Source: Paratrimastix pyriformis
Lineage: Eukaryota > Preaxostyla > Paratrimastigidae
Length of the DNA stretch: 52,500 nucleotides
Direction: 5' to 3'
Assembly: GCA_027972325.1 (NCBI GenBank)
Contig: JAPMOS010000175.1
Span: 1 to 52,500, forward strand
The position numbers and the translations under genes are program-made. The notes under the pieces were generated by a model that was not told where the DNA came from, made no database searches, and saw only the letters and a list, made by a program, of their open reading frames with translations. This document shows positions 1 to 9,682 of this stretch, piece after piece (positions within the stretch are counted from its first letter, which is position 1; every line of letters starts with the position of its first letter).

Positions 1-400
1 TATCACGATGTTTGTCGAAAAATCATACCGGCGGTATGGATTTTCAATAGAAATCGAATTTTCGAGGTGGTGTTCGACATCATCCCAAGTGTTTTCGATG
101 AAACTCATCGATTTACATCATCAGAACCGGTATCACGATGTTTGTCGGGGGTACTAAAATCCATACCGGCGGTATGGATTTTCAATAGAAATCGAATTTT
201 TTCGAGGTGGTGTTCTGACATCATCCCAAGTGTTTTCGATGAAACTCATCGATTTACATCATCAGAACCGGTATCGCGATGTTTGTCGGGGTACTAAAAT
301 CCATACCGGCGGTATGGATTTTCAATAGAAATCGAATTTTTCGAGGTGGTGTTCTGACATCGAATTTTTCGAGGTGGTGGTGTTCTCATTCAACTCGCGA
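1..400. repeat. 130-140 bp tandem satellite, about three copies
   Basis: A unit starting TATCACGATGTTTGTCG recurs at 1, about 131 and about 271, and the array breaks up after about 300. Each unit holds a near-palindrome, CCATACCGGCGGTATGG, and the string CATCATCCCAAGTGTTTTCG. The same unit recurs at 18,600-18,780, at the axis of the large inverted duplication, so it is dispersed as well as tandem. Small open frames through it are by-products of the repeat. Confidence 0.85.
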
Positions 401-1483
401 GGTGGACCTTACCCGGGTTCTAACCTTTGTTAACGCGCCTTTTGCCGTTTTCAGATGAACTCGATCGATTGGACCAAACCCGCTTGAGTGCGATCGGCCA
501 GGACCCCCCGAAATGGGCCGAGGGTTACCAGCGATCAATTGTTTTCTCGCTCCCTCGTTTTCCCGAAACTTGTTGTCATAGCTTCCGTCGACGCCTCTCC
601 TCCCTCACCCAGCCGTTGGGCGCGGGGCTCATGACGCCCTACCATCTGGAGCTGATTCGACAGACTTTTGACGGCCTTTTCCGGCCGTCACCTGATTCCG
701 CCGGTAAAGACCTCCTCCTCGACATCGGTGGGGAGGACGAAGCCGCGAGCCCTCGTCCGTATTTGCATCGCTCCGGCTCGGTGCTAAATTCGTTCTTTGT
801 TAGGTCTCCGCCCCCGCCGCCACGCACCAGGAGCGCCCCCTGCCCCGACCCCTACCGCCCCGAAGGCCCCGACCGCCCTGACCGCCCGTCCGACGACGCC
901 CGCCTCTGGCGCCGTCGAGCACAAGGACAAGGGAACTGGAGCCGCTCGGCCGTCGGAGCGGGTTCTGGCCTTTCCCAGCTGATTCTTTTTGGATTTCAGA
1001 ATCCTGGACGACGATGATGTGCCGAGCCCGCCCAAGCCCAAGAAGGCGGCCCCGGCGGCCGCCAAGCCCAAGAAGGATCGCGAGGCCCCGAAGAGGCAAA
1101 GAAGGCGGCCCCGGTGGCCGCCAAGTCCAGAAGGAGGCCAAGGAGGCGAAGGCCGCGGCCCCGGCCCCGCCACCGGCCCGCCGGAAGCCTGGGCCGCCTC
1201 ATGAGGCCAAGGAGGCTGCGGAGGCGAAGGGCTCGGACGACGCCCCCGGGAGGACGCCAGGCCGCGGCACCGGCACAACCCGGCCCCAGTGGAGATCTCC
1301 TCCTCGTCGTCGGACGAGGGCGGCCGCCCCGAACCCAAGGCGAAGGCCGAGCGCAAGCGGGCCGGCCGACCGACCCGGACGACTTCTCCCGGAGGCCGCT
1401 CGCCAAGTACTGCAGTCCGTCGTTGATCTCGTCAGCGTACGCTTGCGCGCCACCCTCCCTCCTCCCACCCCGCTCGCCAAGTA

Positions 1484-2050
1484 ATGCAGTCCGTCGTTGA
1501 TATCGTCAATGCGTACCTTGCGCCACCTCCTCCCACCACTCGTGACCTGTTTTCATCGTTTCCCTTTTTGAACAAGTTACTGACTGCACATTCCTTTCGC
1601 TTTGTTCGGGTTGTTGGGGGCTCTTCGATCTCTCTGTCGGAAAAGTGCCACGGCAAGAGGGCCCATGTGCTGCTGAGCTCCATCGACCCCTGCCCGAGCC
1701 TCGCCCGGCCCCTTGCCTACGAGCGCCTCGGAGCAATTGTGGAATGGTTCGAGAAGCTGGGAGCGGCCGTCCTGTTCAGCATAATCGTCCAAACGTCGGC
1801 CCTGGACGAGGCTCGATACCAGGTGGTCGACGGCTCGCACCGGTCTGACAATGCTCTTTTTGGTGGATCGGCCTCTAATCGTGCCCCTAGGTTCCAGGTT
1901 GCGCGCATCATCGTGGACCCGCGCCGGGTCTCCGAGTTGCCGCCCGAGATCACCGCAGAACAGCGGACCGAGCTTCGCCAAAGGGTGGAGAAGCTCAACA
2001 AGCTACACCCCAGATCCGGCAGGTCTCTTGCACGTTCTCCGCCCTCATAA
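1484..2050 (+). CDS. ParB-like nuclease-fold block of the fossil element
   Basis: The frame contains YQVVDGSHR, which fits the ParB/sulfiredoxin-fold signature (hydrophobic strand, then V-x-G-x-[HR]-R), preceded by a helix-rich stretch and followed by a strand (VARIIVDP). In bacteria and phages ParB-like domains occur in proteins that also carry an amino-methyltransferase, the pairing seen again here further downstream. ParB-like domains bind or cut DNA or hydrolyse nucleotides; the activity here is unknown. The call rests on one motif plus context. Confidence 0.5.
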   Translation: MQSVVDIVNAYLAPPPPTTRDLFSSFPFLNKLLTAHSFRFVRVVGGSSISLSEKCHGKRAHVLLSSIDPCPSLARPLAYERLGAIVEWFEKLGAAVLFSIIVQTSALDEARYQVVDGSHRSDNALFGGSASNRAPRFQVARIIVDPRRVSELPPEITAEQRTELRQRVEKLNKLHPRSGRSLARSPPS

Positions 2051-2098
2051 CAACGCACCTCTTCCCCTGCACAGCACCTGAAGGAGGACTACATCGAC

Positions 2099-3115
2099 GT
2101 GGCCGTTTACAACACTCTCGATCCGGAGGCCATGCTCGAGCTGCAACATCGGGTCAACCTGCTTACTCACGACGCGCGGTTTGGAAGCAGCACCTTCGAC
2201 GTCCTGCTGAACCTCAAGCGTGCATCCCTCCGTCGTCTGTCGTCTCCGTCTATTGATTATCATCACCCCACCTCCCGCCCGCCTCAGGCCCCCAAGCGCT
2301 ACATCCGTGAGGATCCTGACTTTGCCACATTTGGAACCCGCCCTCAAGGAGCTGCACTTCCCAAAGGCGAAGACGCCCCGGCCAAGCTTGTGAAGATTCT
2401 GGAGTGCTTCTCCCTGGAGATGCTGTGTGCCCTCTCCCAGCTCCCGGTTGAGCGACAGCCGTCAGCCACGAACCTGTGGCGCATCTTTGAGTCCGCATGC
2501 CAACCATTTCCACGCTGCCGCTCACGTCCTGCCCGCCAGGCCAGGGATGCGGAGATGAATCGGTGGCTTGCTCGCGCCATGTTGGAGGGTCGTTCAGTGG
2601 TTCTGAGGCCACCTCTACTGCAGCGGCCGATCTCAAAGCCCATTCGGCAGGCCGAGCAGACCTTCATGCTGCTCGAGGCCCACGATGCAGCTGAGGTGGC
2701 CGCCGGAGACCACCGTCCTCTACCTGCCCCCGACGAGGCCGCCCGGGAGATCCTGCGGTGCCATCTCGTCCGGACCGAGACCTTTGCCTTCATGAACTGC
2801 CTCAACGTGCGGCCCTTCCCATTCCGCAAGGGCAAGGTTCGACTCCCGGCCTTCTCCGAGGAGCTGGGTGAGCTGGGCTGCCCGTTCGAGCGCCTCAACG
2901 AGACGGACGTTGGCAACATGCCCCAAGAGATCACCTTCATGGACGGCCGGCGTCTCTCCGAGTTCGAGTTGGTCCTCGGCTACTGGCTGGGGTGGTGCGC
3001 GGCACAACTGCCACCGGCAATGCAGGACTACCTGATGCCCGAGCACTGCCCGTACGCCCGGCTCTGGGAGGAGATGGGCCACCACGACATCCCCGTGCCA
3101 GCAAGCGCATGCTGA
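2099..3115 (+). CDS. Unrecognised coding block of the fossil element
   Basis: This open stretch has natural-looking composition and strong G/C third-position bias, between the ParB-like and methylase-like blocks. I see hydrophobic helical segments (for example FELVLGYWLGWCAAQLP) but no catalytic motif, zinc cluster or membrane anchor. It may be a linker or target-recognition part of the same product. No family is proposed. Confidence 0.4.
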   Translation: MAVYNTLDPEAMLELQHRVNLLTHDARFGSSTFDVLLNLKRASLRRLSSPSIDYHHPTSRPPQAPKRYIREDPDFATFGTRPQGAALPKGEDAPAKLVKILECFSLEMLCALSQLPVERQPSATNLWRIFESACQPFPRCRSRPARQARDAEMNRWLARAMLEGRSVVLRPPLLQRPISKPIRQAEQTFMLLEAHDAAEVAAGDHRPLPAPDEAAREILRCHLVRTETFAFMNCLNVRPFPFRKGKVRLPAFSEELGELGCPFERLNETDVGNMPQEITFMDGRRLSEFELVLGYWLGWCAAQLPPAMQDYLMPEHCPYARLWEEMGHHDIPVPASAC

Positions 3116-3383
3116 AGACCGTCGACCGGGAACTACGTGAGGAAGGCGGGCACTCCGGGAGGAAGCCGCCTCCGAGCACCCAGAGCCGCCGAAGTCAGAG
3201 CCGGCCAAGCGGGCCACCCTGAAGGCGCTTCTTTCCCAAGCCGAGCCGACCTCCGAAGCCGAGGCCAAGGCAGCGGAGGCCGATGACGAGTATGAGGTCA
3301 AGGCCTGCGCACTCCCACCGGAGTCGGCCACCGAGGAAGCCCAGCCTTCGTCGAAACCGGTGCCCGAGCCCGTGGCCAAGCCC

Positions 3384-3515
3384 CGAGCCAGCCAGGCCAA
3401 GCCGCCGCAGCCCGCCCCCAGGCCAAGCCGCCGCAGCCCGCCCCCAGGCCAAGCCGCCGCAGCCCGCCCCCAGGCCAAGCCGCCGCAGCCCGCCCCCAGG
3501 CCAAGCCGTCGCCTC
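3384..3515. repeat. 26 bp minisatellite inside the fossil element
   Basis: The unit AAGCCGCCGCAGCCCGCC plus CCCAGGCC repeats about four to five times. Because 26 is not a multiple of three, each copy moves to the next frame and all three frames stay open, giving Pro/Ala/Arg/Ser-rich peptide. Confidence 0.85.
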
Positions 3516-3689
3516 AGCCCCAGCCGGCTCAGCCTCAACCCCAGACCCGGCCCAGGCCCAGCAACACTCCAAGCCACCGCAGCAGCGTCAGTCGCCCAGG
3601 CCACCACCAAGCCCGCATCCGCTGCGCCTCGTTCCGGCCCCAGCTGCTTTCCGCACCCGCGGAGGGCCACGATCCCTCATGGGAAAACC

Positions 3690-4767
3690 TTGGCCCGGTT
3701 CTACTGCGGGGATGCCGAAGCGATCTTGTTTCGCGCGAAGGATAATCCCGGCCGTGTCTGCAGTTTCCAACTTGTTGGATCCCCACTAACATCCTCGTTT
3801 CATTCAATAGACACTGTATACCTTGGCCGTGTTGGATGCTCCTGGGGCATTACCGACGACCCTCGAGACAGACCCACCCCGGACTACGGATCCCTGGCCC
3901 AGTACCTCGACTCGTTCATTGCCCCCAATGGTACCATCATTGTGATGGATACCGAGGCCAACCTGTCCCAGCAATGGACGCCGGCTCTCGAGTGCTTCAA
4001 TTTCGTGAGCGATCACCGAATTCGTGCCATCTGGGGAAGTCCGTGATTCATTCCCTTCACGAGACAATTGGTTTTAACTTGTCCTTCTTCATCACTTCTT
4101 CGCGCAGATTACCTCGAGGAGGCCAACCCCGGCCGTCGCTCTCACCGGGAGCCCCCGCCCTGAGGAGGTGGAGCTGCCCATCGAGGTCTTCCAGCGAGGC
4201 CACGAGGGGCCCGTCAACTGGCGCTGGGATGTACTGTGCCCTTCTCCGAGTGCGAAGTTGGCCGAGATGAACGCCCGGGCCAACCCGCGCACCAACGCGG
4301 TCTACCTGCGGCACCAGGCGGGGCAGGCCCGCTTCGCCAAGCCGGCCGATCTTTACGTCTACCTCTTCCGCCGCTACGGAGGGCCGGGCCCTGTGTTGGA
4401 CTGCTTCTGCGGCTGTGGGCCAGCTCTCTTGGCGGCAGAGGCCACCGGAACGCGCGTTGATCTAATTGACCGGGCGCCTGCAGTGGAGAGCCTCATGATC
4501 GGCCACGTGCCTCCGGTGCTGGTGCACCGGCAGGACGAAGCATACCTGCCCCTCGAAGCCCACGAGACGGAGCTTTGCAACGTCGTTGCACCCCTGTCGA
4601 CGAATGGGACCTGCATCTTCCTCTGCTCCCCCCTCAAGAAGAACCTGCCCCGGCTCTACAAGAACAGCAGGCCTCCGAGCAGACCACCACCGCCGAGCAA
4701 CAACAACAAGAGCAGGCCTTCGAGCTTCAAGATGACCAAGAGGGCCCCTCATCCCCGCTCCCGATGA
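3690..4767 (+). CDS. Amino-methyltransferase-like block (beta-class order) of the fossil element
   Basis: An entry motif resembling the bacterial GDAxxxL start (FYCGDAEAIL, near 3700) is followed by a stretch ending in the strand TIIVMDTE (near 3940), as in the catalytic half of DNA amino-methyltransferases. Near 4330-4470 come AKPADLYVYLFRRYG and VLDCFCGCGPALLAAE, which match the K-P-x-x-L helix and the AdoMet-binding motif I (F-x-G-x-G) of N6-adenine/N4-cytosine methylases. Catalytic motif before AdoMet motif is the beta-class order. The products expected of this family are N6-methyladenine or N4-methylcytosine in DNA; activity here is not implied. C5-cytosine methylase motifs are absent. 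Confidence 0.5.
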
Positions 4768-5519
4768 TCAGCCTTATCAGTGGCCTCCTCCTTCCGACGA
4801 GCTCAACCCGCTGCTGGACCCGCTCAGTCCGGATGCTTTGGGCGCGGACCTTCAGCCCGAGGAAATCGAGGACTTGCCGTAACTTGTAATACAATCCCTC
4901 TTTTCGATCCTGATTTTTTTTTTGGTTTGTTTTTTTCTAAGAAACACGATACATCGAGAAATTGCCTCGATTGAACAACAAGCCACCGGGGCGGGATCGG
5001 GACCCGGAGGGGGTCTGGGACCGGGAGTAGTGCTCGCTGGACGGGCTGCATGACCAGGGTGATAGCCACTCCTGTGGCGCCTCTGATATGGAGCCAATCG
5101 AAGTTGACGACCTCCCTCCACCGCTTCCTGAGGAGGAGTTATTTTCGGAGGTGGTGATGGTGACGAGGCGGCACATGAGGAGGCCGAAGAGCCAGCCCTT
5201 GGAGACCTGGACCCCGCAGAAGCCGCCGAGATTGACGTCGTGGTTGATGTAGCAGCAGACGATGGTGATGTGGCAGATTATGGAAGCTACGACCGGACGG
5301 CGCGGGGATCCACCTGATCCTTACCGGGGTGGAACGTCTGTTTTTTGGTTTTTCGGGTCATGATCAATGCCCCCTTTGTCTCCCTTTTCCAGTTCGGGAA
5401 GGATCACGCAGTTACCGGTCGAACTGTCTAAAACACGCCAATGAAGGGTTGTACCGCGTCGAGCGGGAGTTCTGCAGCGGCTCCGCTTCGACCACGAGAT
5501 CCGCGATCGGCCCATCTGG

Positions 5520-6690
5520 GTGCCCGTGATCTACCCGCTTGCCCGCCGTGTGCGCTTGCTGCGGCGCTTGCATGTCCAGCAGGGGCACCTCAACCGAGAT
5601 GCCCTGATTGCCTACTCGAAGGGCCTCTTCTACATTCATGGCGTGGATCAGCTTGCGCGGGACATCATCGGGACGTGTGGCCAGTGCCAGAGCGTCCGGC
5701 CCACGTACGAGCATCCCAAGTACCACGCCTTGGTGGTCAACCGGCCCCTCGAGGTGGTCGAGCTCGACTGCGGCGGCTTCGAGATGAGCTGCCAGCCGCC
5801 TCGCGCGTTCTGCGTCCTGGTGGACCACTTCACGAGCTACATGTGGGCCGCCGCGACATGGGAGACGAAGGCCACCGGGCAGGAGGTGACCGACCTTCTC
5901 AGTCGTGTGTTCACCAGCGACGAGCCCAATCTGCTCCCCACCCGGATCGTGACCGACAATGGGACCGAGTTCGTCAACCAGCGCGTGGCCGAGTGGATCG
6001 CGTCTGTTCTGTGCGTTTCGGATTTGCTCTTCACAGTCATCAACCCGCTCAGGAACAAGAACCTGCTGCCCGGGGTCCACATGGAGCACCACCGGTCGAG
6101 GCCGTACTACCCCCAGTCTCATGGGAAGGCCGAGAACGCCGTCAAGAAGATCAAGAACCGGGTGATGAAGATGCGTATCGTGCCGGCCACCAACCGCGAG
6201 CTGCCGTGGCAACCTGCACCTGTACAACACGGCCACGGTTTCTTCGGTCTTCCAGCAACGCCCGGTTGTGATGATGGCGCTCTACCTCCCCGAGTACGAA
6301 CAACTGGGCGACATGGCCCAGCTGCCGGACAAGTTCGCCAACCTGACGGCCGCGGAGGTGCGCCAAATCAAGGAGGCCGTGGCGTTCTACCGGCACCGCG
6401 AGTACGGCTACATTGAGCGGCGCCGCAACAAGGACCAAGAGACCATCGAGGAGGGGACTCGCGTCATGGTCGCCCCGCCTGCCAAATGGCGCCGGCCCGG
6501 CATTGGCAGGTTCTGCTGGTCCGGGAGGGTGGCGGAACGCATGCGTAACGGCACCTACGTCATCGAGTTTGAGGATCGGGTCAAGCCGGGCATTCCCAAG
6601 GTCTACGGGCGCAACAAGCTGCGGCCTTACGATGCCACCTTCGATGCCCCGCTCCCCTGCTGCGGGAGGCGCTCTGGTCCCCGTCGTTGA
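5520..6690 (+). CDS. Retroviral-type (rve) integrase block of the fossil element
   Basis: In order: an H2C2 zinc-binding region (HLNRDALIAYSKG through CGQCQ, about 5580-5690), an RNase H-fold core with VVELDCGGF (about 5755), RIVTDNGTEFVN (about 5945) and HGKAENAVKKIKN (about 6120), giving the D, D and E positions of the DDE triad, then a basic C-terminal domain with a beta-rich stretch (GTYVIEFEDR) and KVYGRNKLRPY. This layout is shared by Ty3-type retroelements, Polintons and Ginger/GIN transposons. It is the surest part of the element. Confidence 0.8.
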
Positions 6691-6699
6691 TCGCCGGCG

Positions 6700-7650
6700 T
6701 CACGCGCCCCCAGAATAAACACCCCCAACCCCACCATCCCCACCACCGCCCCCCGTCCCGCAGTTTTCCGGTCCGGTTTTCTGCAAAAACAAAAATGATC
6801 TTATACGAATGCTGGTGGGGGGTGAAATCGTTGGAGGGGGCCGGATAATCGGGCTCGGGGGGGGGGGGGGGGGGGGGAGGGAGGGGGCTGCGTGCATTAC
6901 CAGTTTTCTCCCAGAGGATCCCCAAAACCGGCTCTCGCTCACCCCCCCCCCCCCCCCCCCTTGACATGAACGCCCTGTGCACTCTGGGTTCTTGTCGACG
7001 CCCCGTCCATACAAAACCGGAAACAGTACTATTTTTCGTAATTTCGGGGGACCCCCAAAAAACGGGGTAGGTACTAATTTTCGTAAGGTACTATTTGAGA
7101 AGTTCGGAAACCAGGTTAATTTTGGTGGGTTAACCTGCTTTAACCTGCTTTTTCAGCTGTTTTTGCTTTTTCGGGCAGCTGTTTCAGCAGGTGCACCATG
7201 GTTTTTTCGGTGAACACCTTGTGTTCAACCACTCGTTGCACCTGCTTCTCGCTTACTTTGAAATAATCATGCCCTTTTCGGGGCTGAACTTCTCACGGCA
7301 TCGGCATGTCGACCCGTCCTCCGGTGGGGGAGACGTCCCCAAGGCGCCCCAATTTGCTGCTCTTTGGAGAAGCATTTTTGGCAGGATTTTGCTTGGTTAA
7401 CCTGCTTCGCGGAGGAGCGGCCTCAATGAAGCGGCACCTGCTTTTTCGAGAAGCATGTTGTGCCCGCTCCCCATTTTCACGACAGGTGGTGTTAAGAAGT
7501 CTCCGGGAAGGTGCGACCCATATAGCCGGGGATTGGTAGCCCGGATGGGCGAGGGCGCGTTACCCTGCGGGGCCCAAACAACACCCTGGTTCAATACGGG
7601 TCCCGGTCCAATTTTTTTTTCCTGATCCTTGCAAACGAACGAGAGACGAG
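6700..7650. other. Gene-poor stretch
   Basis: No convincing gene. It holds long G and C homopolymers (separate entry), A/T-rich strings with repeated GTACTAWTTTTCGTA-like motifs (about 7047-7110), and several Gly/Leu-type short frames without coding character. It may be the right flank of the fossil element or decayed repeat DNA. Confidence 0.5.
6857..6960. repeat. G21 tract followed by C19 tract
   Basis: A run of 21 G (6857-6877), followed by further G clusters, faces a run of 19 C (6942-6960) about 65 bp away. The two can pair as a hairpin, or the G strand can fold as a G-quadruplex. The lengths are also places where sequencing may be wrong. Confidence 0.9.
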
Positions 7651-7654
7651 AAAA

Positions 7655-7735
7655 ATCCAGGTGCGGCAGGAGGGGATCGAACGAACGACCTTTGCGGCAA
7701 CGACTACTTTTCATACCACTCCGCCAAGAGACCGA
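7655..7735 (-). other. tRNA-like sequence with A- and B-box matches
   Basis: Read on the minus strand it contains TGGCGGAGTGG (box A, TRGYNNARNGG) and GTTCGATCCC (box B, GGTTCGANTCC) about 30 bp apart, as in a pol III internal promoter. The expected acceptor and anticodon stems do not pair well, so it looks like a decayed tRNA or the head of a tRNA-derived SINE rather than a working tRNA gene. Confidence 0.35.
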
Positions 7736-7865
7736 TTGGACTTGCGTCGTATTTGAGATGAGAGAGGAGGGGGGGGGGGGGGAGGTGAGACAAAAGATTG
7801 GAGTATGGAATCAGAAAATCACCCCAGCCCCCAGTTTTTTGAAGCGCATGATTATGCGCTCGGGG

Positions 7866-7975
7866 GAGAGGGAGGGGGTCTGCTGGGGGTCGGTCCGCTG
7901 CTGCTGGGGGTCGGTCCGCTGCTGCTGGGGGTCGGTCCGCCGCTGCTGGGGGTCGGTCCGCCGCTGCTGGGGGTC
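7866..7975. repeat. 21 bp minisatellite
   Basis: About five copies of CTGCTGGGGGTCGGTCCG plus CTG or CCG in tandem. No gene is evident around it. Confidence 0.9.
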
Positions 7976-8289
7976 ACAGTCGGTCGAAAGGGAAGGGGCC
8001 GGAGTGAGGGAAGGGGCTGGAAGAAAAATGGTTGACCGTGCGGGGGCGTGATCAAGGCGAGGGGAACGGGGGGATATCGTTGTAACAGCCCTGGGTCGGG
8101 TAACGGTGGTGCTTGGGAAAGGTTCTTCGGCAGCCCCGGGCCGCAGGGAGCAGAAGTTATCCCGGGTTGGACGGCGCCGCCGCGGGGAGGAGGCAGGGAT
8201 TGGGCGACGCCGCTGCTGGAAGGAGGCATGAGTTGGGCGACGCCGCCGCGGGGAACGGCGGTGATGGGTGGCTGGGCCTCGTCAAGAAG

Positions 8290-8351
8290 AGGCCGTCTGC
8301 GCAGGGCAGCAAGTCTTGAAGGGCAGACAGGGGGCGTGGGGTCTGGGCCGC

Positions 8352-8396
<45 letters not shown>

Positions 8397-8397
8397 A

Positions 8398-8468
<71 letters not shown>

Positions 8469-9660
8469 AGGCGGAGGCGGAGGCGGAGGCGGAGGCGGAG
8501 GCGGAGGCGGAGGCGGAGGCCGAGACGCCGAAGGGACGGGTAGATTTGGGTGCCCCAAGGGACGAAGGACCTGGAGGAGGTCAGAGTGCCTGTGAGTGAG
8601 TGAGGAAACAGAAAAACAGACCCAGGAACCCTCCGCGTCCGAAAAGATGTCGCCAACATCTTTTGGGCCCAGGGGCAGTTTCTGCTCAAATGGCAGCTGG
8701 CCCGCGGGGCCGTCGATGATGGCGCGAATGCGGAGGTGGCTGGGGGTGGGAGCATCGAGCACCTAATGGGCACGGGATACAAACGAGGAGGGAGCCATGC
8801 AGGAGTTGGCACAGGGCCGGACAGACCCCTCCTGTAATATGCTGGGGTATGGGGAAGAATGAAGGCGTAGTGCGCATGGTGGACTGAAAATGAGAACAGA
8901 CTTGCTGCAAAGTCACGAGCCGGAGGCCTCCCTCGGCCCTGACGCTCACCAACGGAGGTTGGAGAGCGTCAGGCATTGGGGGGATCGTTTCTGCAGGCGG
9001 AGCCGTGGGACGAGTTGCAGTGGCAGGGGGTGGGGCTGGGCGTGCTGATGGGGCTCTTGCTCGCGCTGGTTTGAATTCCCCGAGGGAGGTGGAGTCTTCG
9101 CTGGGCTCAAGGGTTGGTGCAGGAGGGCTGGGTGGTGGGATCAGGGGAGGGTGACGCGGGGCGGCTCGGATGGGGCGGAAATCTTCGAGTTCCTCGCTGT
9201 CGGGGGCTGTGGGTGGGCTGGGTGGTGGTGGTGAGTTTTGGCGCCGGCGGTGAACGATGCTGGCGGTCTGGGCCGGAGGGGAATCTTCGAGACAGATCGT
9301 GGGTTCAGACGGGCTCAGGCGATGGGCACGGCCGGTGGTGCGAACGACCGTCGGGCGGACGGTGTTCTCCTGATCCTCTTTCTCGGCGAGAAGATTCCTG
9401 TTTCCGCCTCGGCCGACCTCCTCGTGTCTGACCAGTTCGAAGTCCTTGATCATACCTTGAAGCTTATTGTGTACCTGTTGCCACTTCAATGTCCCCAACT
9501 CTGCTGGGAAACGGCGCGACAGCTGAAAGGGTGCGCGTGAATAAAACGGTGGTCCAAGGCATTTAAGAAACAGACGTCCTGGGCCAAGGTGGAGGGTGTT
9601 GCCCGTCGGTCGGAGTTATACATTCTCCGTAAGTATTTCTCGTGCTCTGGCAGCCATTTA
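8290..9660 (-). CDS. Myb/SANT-like protein, probable second gene of the Harbinger-type element
   Basis: On the minus strand a Trp/Leu-spaced helical N-terminus (WLPEHEKYLRRMYN, then LGTLKWQQVHNKLQGMIKDF near 9490) resembles the Myb/SANT-trihelix modules that PIF/Harbinger elements encode beside their transposase. It is followed by a long Pro/Ser/Glu-rich region (9400-8900). A later exon-like block (about 8760-8620, VLDAPTPSHLRIRAIIDGP) follows an intron end at the TTAG before 8762. Further downstream the strand runs through the (GGC)n tract as polyproline, which may not be translated. It is transcribed away from the transposase. The family call rests on fold-like spacing only. Confidence 0.4.
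8353..8521. repeat. (GGC)n followed by (GGCGGA)n
   Basis: About 115 bp of almost pure GGC, with one GGA interruption, continues into about 50 bp of GGCGGA. On the minus strand it would read as polyproline, on the plus strand as polyalanine. The coding look of all six frames is a by-product of the triplet. Confidence 0.95.
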
Positions 9661-9682
9661 ATTCTTTTCTGCGATTCATCGT

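Larger units (their letters stand above)
421..6690 (+). mobile_element. Fossil integrase-bearing element with ParB-like and methylase-like blocks
   Basis: Plus-strand coding blocks run from about 427 to 6690. In order they are: an unrecognised block, a Lys/Ala/Pro-rich stretch, a ParB-like block, an unrecognised block, a Pro/Ala/Gln-rich stretch made by a 26 bp repeat, an amino-methyltransferase-like block, a Gln/Glu-rich stretch, and a retroviral-type (rve) integrase. Pyrimidine tracts ending in AG, some with CTAAC-like branch motifs (near 3790), separate some blocks and suggest spliceosomal introns. I found no reverse transcriptase, capsid or terminal repeats, so an LTR relative, a Ginger-like DNA transposon and a Polinton relative all remain open. 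It is treated as an old element; one copy gives no age. The 130 bp satellite abuts its left side. Confidence 0.6.

Noticed and set aside
421-6690. Complete LTR retroelement
   Set aside because: No reverse transcriptase, protease or long terminal repeats were found; the 130 bp satellite is tandem and does not flank the element on both sides.
7655-7735. Functional tRNA gene
   Set aside because: A- and B-box matches are present, but acceptor and anticodon stems do not pair.
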